From: a virus
IMG/VR virus record: IMGVR_UViG_3300006925_000188
Coordinates: 1 to 21,456 of that record
Strand: one strand, 5' to 3'
Length of the DNA: 21,456 nt
In this document: piece by piece, positions 13,034 to 20,340 of the stretch
How the letters are laid out: every line of letters starts with the position of its first letter
Numbering within the stretch: the first letter of the stretch is position 1
The notes under the pieces: generated by a model
What the model was told of the DNA's origin: nothing
Seen by the model: only the letters and a program-made list of their open reading frames with translations
Database searches by the model: none
Position numbers and translations under genes: made by a program

Positions 13034-13291
13034 CTACAGTAGGAAGTCTCTTGCGAATGTTGGTACATTGTTTGTTGCAGTATATGACTTATACTTCTTG
13101 AAACAGTTCATACCTTCAAACCTTTTCTTGTTACTAGTATATACTTTGTCATGGTTATACTTGAATGTCTTACCTTCTTTTGTTTTGAATTCAATCGTCA
13201 CATTCTTACCGATTAGATTCTTTCTGATCACAAACCTTTTAGTAGTTAGTTTAGTTTGTTTAACACTTGGATTACTTGATTCTTTTTTCAT
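13034..13291 (-). CDS. Small basic phage protein, copy 2 of a tandem paralogue pair
   Basis: An 85-residue protein with an extra charged N-terminus (KKESSNPSVKQTKLT) and then the same core as the neighbouring copy (TKRFVIRKNLIGKN, EGKTFKYNHDKVY, CFKKYKSYTATNN, PTFARDFLL). Gene starts, promoters and upstream repeats of the two copies are all offset by 410 bases, so gene and control region were duplicated together. Function unknown. Confidence 0.75.
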   Translation of the reverse strand: MKKESSNPSVKQTKLTTKRFVIRKNLIGKNVTIEFKTKEGKTFKYNHDKVYTSNKKRFEGMNCFKKYKSYTATNNVPTFARDFLL

Positions 13292-13326
13292 AATTATTTA
13301 TTTAGATTTATTTATTAGTTATATAT

Positions 13327-13355
13327 ATTATATAAATATACTCGTGACTCGTCTG
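13327..13355 (-). promoter_or_regulatory. Accessory promoter P13291 (CAGACG-17-TATAAT)
   Basis: CAGACG (13355-13350), a spacer of 17 with AC at positions 5-6 then GA, and TATAAT (13332-13327). The 15-base element around the upstream box (13341-13355) is repeated perfectly 25 bases upstream (13366-13380). Expected start near 13320, a 29-base leader. Confidence 0.77.
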
Positions 13356-13380
13356 CTCTACTCTGCTCGTGACTCGTCTG
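13341..13380 (-). repeat. Perfect 15-base direct repeat, 25-base period, upstream of P13291
   Basis: CTCGTGACTCGTCTG occurs at 13341-13355 and again at 13366-13380 (plus-strand reading). The first overlaps the promoter's upstream box. The two sites are about 2.4 helical turns apart and could be tandem binding sites of one regulator. Confidence 0.85.
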
Positions 13381-13452
13381 TGTATAGCATAAGGACTAAT
13401 AACAAGCCCTAGGCAAAAGCTAAAAGTTCTAGACAAAATGGAGGTAAACAAC

Positions 13453-13468
13453 GGCCCGTGGGCCTTTT
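13453..13468 (+). terminator. Short GC hairpin followed by TTTT, possible terminator
   Basis: GGCCCGTGGGCC is a near-perfect inverted repeat (GGCC/GGCC around CGTG) and is followed by TTTTAC. The stem is only four or five pairs and the T-run is four, so efficiency would be low. It could instead be a binding site in the divergent control region. Confidence 0.3.
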
Positions 13469-13565
13469 ACAAGTCGTTTTGGTATTGATAGCTGTACCGT
13501 AAAGTATAGGTATTATACAAAACCCCTATGTTTAAAACCTCCTAAAAATAGGTGATATAAGGGTT

Positions 13566-13808
13566 ATGGCAAAACAGAAACTTAGTAAGAAAGCAAGACT
13601 GGCTAAAGCTAAACGAGATTTGGCTACAGCAAAAACTCCTCGTAGAAGAAGAATGAAGGCCGAGAACCAAAGACTTAGACGAGCTGCTAAGAAAAAGGGT
13701 AGAAACTTAGATGGGCTAGATTATGATCACAATGCAAAAAAATTCATATCTAGAAAGAAAAATAGAAGTGGACACGGTAAGGGTACAAAAAAATATAACA
13801 CAAAATAA
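13566..13808 (+). CDS. Small very basic protein, first gene of the late block
   Basis: An 80-residue protein with about 40% Lys plus Arg (KLSKKARLAKAKRDLATAKT, PRRRRMKAENQRLRRAAKKK, then FISRKKNRSGHGKGTKKYN). It is probably helical and nucleic-acid-binding, as expected for a DNA-associated virion or packaging protein, but no family is certain. The ATG follows ATAAGGGTT, the most ribosome-site-like leader in the window. Its TAA overlaps the ATG of the large fibre gene (TAATG), so the two are translationally coupled. Confidence 0.8.
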   Translation: MAKQKLSKKARLAKAKRDLATAKTPRRRRMKAENQRLRRAAKKKGRNLDGLDYDHNAKKFISRKKNRSGHGKGTKKYNTK

Positions 13809-16800
13809 TGGCCAGAATAAGCAGTTACAATAGAGACGAACTATTAAGGGCAGAGGATCAGTTAGTGATCTCCTCTTACGAGGGCGAAGGTCAATATGGT
13901 TCAATATACATAACAAACAATATAACGTTAGACGAGTTATCTAATTACCTTAACAACACTTTTACAATCGGAGAGGTTAATTATAATTTAAATAGCATGT
14001 CTTCTAGTATTACTACAAATACTAATGCACTAGCTACAGCTAATGTTAGTATATCTACAAATGCTGATAGTATATCTGCTACAGCTACATATGCTGTTAA
14101 TCTAGCTTCTACTTTTGGAACATTTGATGATGATGGAAACCTCACGACACTATCTCAGTCATTTGCTGATTCAATATTAAACACATCGGCATCTACAGAT
14201 TATGCCTCGGCGTCACAACTTACCAATTTAACAAGTATAGTTACAACAAATAAAGCTTCTCAAGACTTATTACCATTAATTTTTAGACAAGACGACGCAC
14301 CTTCTACATCATCTCCTTTAAATTCTTTGTGGTATGACACTAATGATGGCAATAAATTATATATATTAAAAGATACAAACGGAACAAATACATGGACATC
14401 TACAGTTGATGCTAGTATAGCGGCTAATGCCACTAGTATAAGTGACAATGTTAGTAGTTTAGCATTAAGACCTAGAGTTTTTAAACAAGATGATGAGCCA
14501 CCAACAAGTAATATGCCAGCTAATTCGCTTTGGTATGATACAAATGATGAAAATAAACTATATATATTTAATGGAACAGCTTGGATTTTAACAGATGATT
14601 CAAGAATTGGTGTCGCGGTGACGTCTATAGCCACTGCAAACAATGAAATAAGCACAAATGCAACAAATATATCATCAGGAGCAACAAAAATAACAGAATT
14701 AGAGTCACAATTTACGTTTTCAGGCACAGATATTACTGGAATTGCTGGTGCTTTATCAACAAGTGTTAGTAGCACAGCTACTTCCGCTGCTGGAGCAGTT
14801 GCTAGTGACTTAGATAAACTTGAAACCGTGTTCAGTTTTGATAGTAATGGTGATGTTGATGGAATGACACCAGGCGGAGGTCTTGCTACAGCTGTAAATA
14901 CTAGTGCAAATGCCGCAATTTCAAATGCTGCTCTGGCTTCAGCAGCCTCAGTAACAACATTAACATCAAATCTTAACTTAAAACCGGATATTTTTAGGCA
15001 AGATGACGCTCCAGATGTAACAGAGGCGGTTGGATCCATATGGTTTGACACAAATGATGATAATAAAGTTTATGTTTTAGTAACAGGAACACCAAATGTG
15101 TGGACAGAATCTACAGATGGAAGAATAGCTACAAATATTAGCTCTTTAGCAACAGCAAACACAGCTATTACAACTAATTCTACTGCTATTTCTTCTGAAG
15201 CATCAAAAGTTACTGAACTTCAGTCTCAATTTACATATACTGGTGACAATATAACAGGTGTAAATGGCTCAGAATCACTAAACACAGCTATAGACACAGC
15301 AAGAAGTGATGCAGAATCTGCTTCCGCGGCAAAAGTTGATACTTTAGGAGCTAAATTTTTTACAAATTATAATAATGCAACAGGAGCTGGTACATTAACT
15401 GAAGCTTTTGCTAACGATATATTTACAACAACTACTAATACTGATTTCGCAACATCAAGTGACGTAACTACATTAACAACAGCTGTAAATAATAAACCTT
15501 TAACATTTAGACAAAATGCAGAGCCATCCGCTGATAACCCAACTGGTTCAATATGGTTTGATAGTAATGATGATAATAAGATATATATATTAGTTGCAGG
15601 CACTCCAAAAGTTTGGACAGCAACATTTGATGGTAGAATAGCAGCTAACACACAATCTATAAGTAATGCGGAAACAGCTATTACAGCAAACTCAACAGCG
15701 AATACAGCAAATGCCGCATCAATAACTAGCTTATCATCAACAGTAACTAGTAATAAAACAGCACAAGACTCTATACCATTAATATTTAGACAAGATGATG
15801 CTCCAGCTATAACAGTACCATTAAACTCATTATGGTACGATACAAATGACGGTAACAAACTTTACATGTTGAAAGATGTTAGTGGAACAAACACATGGGT
15901 TGCTACTCAAGACGGTGGAATAGCTGTAAATACTTCAGCCGCATCAACTAATGCAACTGCTATAGCTGATAACACAACAGCCATAGGCTTGAAACCTAAA
16001 ATTTTTAGGCAAAATTCAGCACCTGCCGTTACAGAGCCAGTTAGTTCAGTTTGGTATGATGCAAATGATGACAACAAACCATATATACTTGTTTCTGGAA
16101 CACCTAATGTTTGGACGTTAACAGTAGATCCTAGAACAGGTACCACTGTTCAGGGTTTATCCGATGCCGTCGATGATATAAGTACTAATGCAACTAATAT
16201 AAGTGCTACAGCATCAGATGTCACTAAGTTAGAAGCTGTTTTTACTTTTGATACAAACGACGATGTTAGCGGTGTGGCCGGCGCATTAAATACATCTATA
16301 AATAACGCGGCATCAAGTGCTGTCCAAGCTACAGCTAATTCTTTAGATAAATTAGAAGCAGTGTTTAGTTTCGATTCTAACAATGATGTTGATGATATAA
16401 CAGGTGCTTTATCAACAGCAGTAACTACACACGCTGGAGATGCAATAACAAACGCAAGTCTAGCTTCAGCATCGGATGTAACAGAATTAAAAACACAATT
16501 CTCATTTAATGCAAGCAATGAAATAACCGGTGTTGCGGATACTTTAAATACAGTTATAAACACAGCACAATCAGATGCCGAGTCTGCTAGTGCAACTAAA
16601 ATAGATAGTTTAGCATCAAACTTTTTCACAGGATACAATAATGCTGATGGAACTTTTACCGCTGTTAGCGTAAGTGAAGCTTTTGCTAATGATGTTTTTA
16701 CAACTACAACTAATTCTGATTTTGCTTCAGCATCTTCGGTTACAACCCTTAGCGCACTAGTAGGTGGTGATGATAACTCTGGGCTTAGAGCAGATATTAT

Positions 16801-18166
16801 AGCTAACACGAGTAGTATATCTACTGTAGAAGGTTTTGCAGAATCTAGGTATTCATTACAAGCTACAGCTGGAAATGTAGTAACGGGTATGTCTATATTA
16901 GCTGCTAATGGAACAACAACAGATGTATCATCAGTAACTTTCCAAACAGATAAATTTATTATAAAATCTAGCACAACTACAGCAACACCATTTGTATTAG
17001 ATAATAATCAACTAAAACTAAATGTTCCACTTAATGGTGTTACCGGAAGTTTCTCTGGTGAACTTAGTGCTGGTTCTGGTAATATAGGTGGTTGGACAAT
17101 AAATACAGATAAAATAAAATCTTCTTCTGATAGAGTGGAATTAGATCCAGATCAAGGTTTAATAATAAATGATTCTAGTGGTACACCTAAATTACAGGTT
17201 AGACAAGGTAATTTATCTGCATTAACTGCTTTAGTTACTGCAACATTTAATACAATGAATCACTTGCAATTTTCTTGTTGGTCTTCAAATTATACTACAA
17301 TAGGTAATATAACGGATTCTTTATTTAAAACATCTGGTACATTATATAAACAAGCTAGTTTTGGTACTGGTGACAGAACTGGTACATATACAGGAAGTAT
17401 AACAACAAATGCTTTAAATGCTTTTGCATCTACAAGCGCTAATTTTTCTGGTTTAATATATATAGAATTAAGAGTTCAAATATCTACAAACACATCATTT
17501 ACAGAAATAATAGCAGACAAGTTTTTAAACAGTGCTTCTGATGGTGGTGCTGGATCAGATTTAAGTTTTACACAAAGAACTGTTAATTTTACTTTTAACG
17601 TAACTGGATCATCTGATAACTTGTATTTAAGATTTTATTGGAAAAGAGTTGGTTTTTTAAGTTCTGGTTATGTTATTTTTCCTGGTAGCACTTTTGATAT
17701 AGATAATACAAATGTAGCTTTTGCGAAAACAGCGAATCAAACAGAAATTACAGACCAAGGAATACAGGTTGCTAGTAGTTCAGCATACTACTTTAAAATA
17801 GATAGAACAGACATAACAGGCGATTATGTAGAAGTTAAAGGTGGTTTAGAGGTTGATGGTCAATCTTGGGATTTTGCAAAAACAGCAAGTACAAGTAGTA
17901 CGAGTAGTACAACTTATCAAAAACATTCTCAAAAATTACCGTCTGGTACTTTTATGAAATGGGGCTATCAAACTGGTAGCGTTGAAGATGTTACTGTAAC
18001 TTTTCCAACAGCTTTTCCAACAAGATGTAATTCTGTTAGTGTTACGTGTAATAGAAACAGTAGATCTGGTGATGGTGCAAACTATGCTTACAGTGTAAAT
18101 AAAAACAACTTTGTTGCTGTAACAGATAGTCCTAATGATTTTTGGTGGATAGCTTTTGGTGATTAA
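13808..18166 (+). CDS. Large repetitive tail fibre protein with receptor-binding-type C-terminus
   Basis: The 1452-residue protein is a modular fibre. Residues 1-50 (MARISSYNRDELLRAEDQL) form an attachment-type N-terminus shared with a later fibre gene. Six modules of about 55 residues begin FRQDDAP/FKQDDEP/FRQNAEP/FRQNSAP near residues 158, 224, 395, 566, 659 and 731. Each continues with SLWYDTNDGNK.YIL and a Trp. They are separated by Ala/Ser/Thr/Asn-rich helical linkers and F.F....D..G motifs suited to a trimeric stalk. A GELSAGSGNIGGWTI knob-like segment lies near 1085-1105. The last 100 residues (LPSGTFMKWGYQTG, TFPTAFPTRCNSVSV, DFWWIAFGD) resemble Gp53-like tail fibre C-terminal domains that bind the host surface. 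Followed by a tail assembly chaperone gene. Confidence 0.9.
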   Translation: MARISSYNRDELLRAEDQLVISSYEGEGQYGSIYITNNITLDELSNYLNNTFTIGEVNYNLNSMSSSITTNTNALATANVSISTNADSISATATYAVNLASTFGTFDDDGNLTTLSQSFADSILNTSASTDYASASQLTNLTSIVTTNKASQDLLPLIFRQDDAPSTSSPLNSLWYDTNDGNKLYILKDTNGTNTWTSTVDASIAANATSISDNVSSLALRPRVFKQDDEPPTSNMPANSLWYDTNDENKLYIFNGTAWILTDDSRIGVAVTSIATANNEISTNATNISSGATKITELESQFTFSGTDITGIAGALSTSVSSTATSAAGAVASDLDKLETVFSFDSNGDVDGMTPGGGLATAVNTSANAAISNAALASAASVTTLTSNLNLKPDIFRQDDAPDVTEAVGSIWFDTNDDNKVYVLVTGTPNVWTESTDGRIATNISSLATANTAITTNSTAISSEASKVTELQSQFTYTGDNITGVNGSESLNTAIDTARSDAESASAAKVDTLGAKFFTNYNNATGAGTLTEAFANDIFTTTTNTDFATSSDVTTLTTAVNNKPLTFRQNAEPSADNPTGSIWFDSNDDNKIYILVAGTPKVWTATFDGRIAANTQSISNAETAITANSTANTANAASITSLSSTVTSNKTAQDSIPLIFRQDDAPAITVPLNSLWYDTNDGNKLYMLKDVSGTNTWVATQDGGIAVNTSAASTNATAIADNTTAIGLKPKIFRQNSAPAVTEPVSSVWYDANDDNKPYILVSGTPNVWTLTVDPRTGTTVQGLSDAVDDISTNATNISATASDVTKLEAVFTFDTNDDVSGVAGALNTSINNAASSAVQATANSLDKLEAVFSFDSNNDVDDITGALSTAVTTHAGDAITNASLASASDVTELKTQFSFNASNEITGVADTLNTVINTAQSDAESASATKIDSLASNFFTGYNNADGTFTAVSVSEAFANDVFTTTTNSDFASASSVTTLSALVGGDDNSGLRADIIANTSSISTVEGFAESRYSLQATAGNVVTGMSILAANGTTTDVSSVTFQTDKFIIKSSTTTATPFVLDNNQLKLNVPLNGVTGSFSGELSAGSGNIGGWTINTDKIKSSSDRVELDPDQGLIINDSSGTPKLQVRQGNLSALTALVTATFNTMNHLQFSCWSSNYTTIGNITDSLFKTSGTLYKQASFGTGDRTGTYTGSITTNALNAFASTSANFSGLIYIELRVQISTNTSFTEIIADKFLNSASDGGAGSDLSFTQRTVNFTFNVTGSSDNLYLRFYWKRVGFLSSGYVIFPGSTFDIDNTNVAFAKTANQTEITDQGIQVASSSAYYFKIDRTDITGDYVEVKGGLEVDGQSWDFAKTASTSSTSSTTYQKHSQKLPSGTFMKWGYQTGSVEDVTVTFPTAFPTRCNSVSVTCNRNSRSGDGANYAYSVNKNNFVAVTDSPNDFWWIAFGD

Positions 18167-18176
18167 AATATAATTT

Positions 18177-18557
18177 ATGAATTATTATGCAACATACGAT
18201 GAAAACGGTGATTATACAGGTTTTTATACAGAAGAAATACACGGTGAAGACATACCTACGCCTAATATTGTATTAACAGAAGAACAATGGCAAAAAGCAA
18301 ATAGCGTTAGGTGTAGAGTTGTAGATGGTACACATACTGAAATTCCTTTTACAGAAACCGAAATAAACAACAAAAAATACGCTATATTGAGATCTGAAAG
18401 AAATAATTTATTAAAATCATGTGATTGGACACAATTTTTAGATTCACCATTAAGTAATGATAAAAAACAAGAATGGTCAACATATAGACAACAGTTAAGG
18501 GATCTACCTTCAACTGTAGATATAAACAATATAACATATCCACAAAAACCAAGTTAA
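18177..18557 (+). CDS. Tail fibre assembly chaperone (Phage_tail_APC-like)
   Basis: A 126-residue protein. The N-terminus (MNYYATYDENGDYTGFYT, LTEEQWQKANS) is typical of fibre assembly proteins. The C-terminus (about 75-126) carries LRSERNNLLKSCDWTQFLDS, then PLS, KKQEWSTYRQQLRDLP and YPQKP, the signature of the Phage_tail_APC family that helps fibres fold or assemble. It lies between two fibre genes; its TAA overlaps the ATG of the next gene (TAATG), consistent with coupling. Confidence 0.85.
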   Translation: MNYYATYDENGDYTGFYTEEIHGEDIPTPNIVLTEEQWQKANSVRCRVVDGTHTEIPFTETEINNKKYAILRSERNNLLKSCDWTQFLDSPLSNDKKQEWSTYRQQLRDLPSTVDINNITYPQKPS

Positions 18558-19255
18558 TGGCAAGAATAAGTAAATACACACAAGACAACGAAATAATAAA
18601 AGACGATTCTTTATTAGGAACTGATTTTACGTCAAAAGCTACTAGGAACTTTTCAATTGAAACAATAAATAATTATTTAGCAAAACAATCTAATATATTA
18701 GGTAATATATTTGTTTATAAATATGATCAAAATCAAAGTTACTCTAATTTAGGTCAAGGATTAATTTCTTTCAATAATAATAGTACTACAAATACACCTT
18801 TTTCAGGTGTAACTACAGTTTATTTAAATAAAATAAATGCTGAAAATGGTAACATTCAAACATATTTAGAGGAAATAAGATCTAAAGATGGTGTTTTAAC
18901 TATATATAATTCTAGTGATACATTAAGTTTTGGAGTTTATAGAGTTCAAACGATTAATTTTTTAACAAACGATGTAATACAACTAACTGTAGACGCGTTA
19001 GCTAGCAATGGTACTTTAACAGGTGGCGATCAAGCTAATATGACTGCAATGTTTCAAAATTCTGATAAAACAGCTGTTAAACAAATATCAGCTCAAACTG
19101 TTTGGAATATAAATCATTCATTAAATAAATATCCAAGTGTAAGTGTTGTAGACACTGGTAATAATCTTGTTTATGGTGATGTACAATACACTTCTTTAAG
19201 TAATTTAACAATAACATTTAGTGCAGACACTTCAGGTACTGCATATTTAAACTAA
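18557..19255 (+). CDS. Tail fibre-like protein with MARIS N-terminus
   Basis: The 232-residue protein opens MARISKYTQDNEIIKDDSLL and NFSIETINNYL, sharing the MARIS.Y....... N-terminal adapter with the large fibre. The C-terminus (WNINHSLNKYPSVSVVDTGN, then TITFSADTSGTAYLN) is a beta module seen at the end of many marine phage fibres. The middle is beta-rich and unrecognised. It could be an accessory fibre or a connector to the large fibre's base. Confidence 0.8.
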   Translation: MARISKYTQDNEIIKDDSLLGTDFTSKATRNFSIETINNYLAKQSNILGNIFVYKYDQNQSYSNLGQGLISFNNNSTTNTPFSGVTTVYLNKINAENGNIQTYLEEIRSKDGVLTIYNSSDTLSFGVYRVQTINFLTNDVIQLTVDALASNGTLTGGDQANMTAMFQNSDKTAVKQISAQTVWNINHSLNKYPSVSVVDTGNNLVYGDVQYTSLSNLTITFSADTSGTAYLN

Positions 19256-19264
19256 AATAAAACT

Positions 19265-20326
19265 ATGGCAAAATATTTAAGTAATATTGATTTAGCAAAT
19301 AATCAATTACAAAATGCTACACTTCATCCAAATAGTTCTGCTCCTTCAAGCCCATCAGCTGGTCAAGTATATTTTAATACTGGAACTAGCAAGCTTTTTG
19401 TTTCAGATGGTTCAAACTGGATAGATCTAACTGGTGATATAACAGGTATAACCGCTGGAACCGGTTTAACTGGTGGTGGAACAAACGGAGCTGTAACACT
19501 GAATGTTATAGGTGGAACTGGTATTACAGCAAATGCAAATGACATTGCGATAACACCTACGTTAGCAGCAAATGGATCAGGTAGTCCCAGTGGTACAAAT
19601 GAAGCTGGTTCTTATGGTTCTTCAACAGCAATACCATCTTTTACGGTAAATGCACAAGGGCAAATTACTGCTATTCAAACCGCATCAATAAGCACAGACT
19701 TAACTATAAGTGATGCTGAGGGAACACCTAATACAGATGTAGTATCTGTAGGAAGTGATACATTAGTTTTTCAAGGAACTGCTAATGAAGTAACAACATT
19801 AGTTTCTAATAATAAAGTAACTATAGGTTTACCCGATGATGTTACAATAGGTAATGACCTTGTAGTAACAGGAGACTTAACGGTATCAGGAACGACAACT
19901 ACTGTAAATTCAGAAACAATTAATTTAGCTGATAATATAATTACTTTAAATAGTAATTTTACTGGTTCTACAGCTACTGAAAACGCGGGTATAGAAGTAG
20001 AAAGAGGAGATGAAACTAATGTTGCATTAAGATGGAATGAAGCTAATAATATATGGCAAATAACTGAAGATGGTTCAACATATAAGAAAATACAAGTAGT
20101 AGAAAACAGTACAAAAGCATTCACTATAGGTGATGGATCTGCAACATCTTTTGCATTAACACACAGTTTTAATACTAAAGATGTTATTGTACAGATATAT
20201 GATCTAACAAACAACGAAACTGTTTTTGCAGACGTTACAAGAAATACAGTTAATCAAGTTACAATTAGTTTTGCCTCGGCACCAGCATCAACTGACATGA
20301 GAGTTCTTGTTAGCAAAATAGGATAA
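19265..20326 (+). CDS. Tail fibre-like protein with MAKYLSNIDLANNQL N-terminus
   Basis: The 353-residue protein starts MAKYLSNIDLANNQLQNATL, followed by PSSPSAGQVYFNTGT.KLFV.DG, the usual start of phage fibres in this class. Next comes a Gly/Thr-rich stalk (GITAGTGLTGGGTNGAVTL, GGTGITANANDIAIT) with repeated strand motifs, and a section VTGDLTVSGTTTTVNSETIN. A C-terminal module (TLTHSFNTKDVIVQIYDLTN, VTISFASAP) resembles the one at the end of the preceding fibre. No chaperone domain or autoproteolytic motif is visible. Confidence 0.83.
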   Translation: MAKYLSNIDLANNQLQNATLHPNSSAPSSPSAGQVYFNTGTSKLFVSDGSNWIDLTGDITGITAGTGLTGGGTNGAVTLNVIGGTGITANANDIAITPTLAANGSGSPSGTNEAGSYGSSTAIPSFTVNAQGQITAIQTASISTDLTISDAEGTPNTDVVSVGSDTLVFQGTANEVTTLVSNNKVTIGLPDDVTIGNDLVVTGDLTVSGTTTTVNSETINLADNIITLNSNFTGSTATENAGIEVERGDETNVALRWNEANNIWQITEDGSTYKKIQVVENSTKAFTIGDGSATSFALTHSFNTKDVIVQIYDLTNNETVFADVTRNTVNQVTISFASAPASTDMRVLVSKIG

Positions 20327-20340
20327 TTTAAATAAAATAC

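Larger units (their letters stand above)
13292..13565. promoter_or_regulatory. Divergent intergenic region between accessory (minus) and late (plus) genes
   Basis: 274 bases with control elements for both directions. Leftward: the promoter at 13327-13355 and its distal repeat. Central: direct repeats CCTAGGCAAAAG (13408-13419) and TCTAGACAAAAT (13428-13439), offset by exactly 20 bases, then GGCC-CGTG-GGCC followed by TTTT (13453-13468), which can form a short hairpin. Rightward: GTATA-GGTAT-TATAC (13504-13518), an inverted repeat, and AGGTGATATAAGG (13550-13562) just before the first late ATG. No canonical sigma-70 or TATAAATA late promoter is convincingly placed for the plus strand, so late transcription may need phage-specific recognition (inference). 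Confidence 0.55.

Noticed and set aside
13331-13338. TATAAATA on the plus strand, like the T4 late promoter
   Set aside because: It lies inside the minus-strand promoter P13291 spacer in A/T-rich DNA, over 220 bases from the first late gene, and there is no T4 gp55-type factor in the window.
14260-16974. Several long minus-strand frames inside the large fibre gene
   Set aside because: They mirror the Thr/Ala/Ser-rich codons of the fibre (rich in V, A, S, L on the reverse) and have no own start signals.
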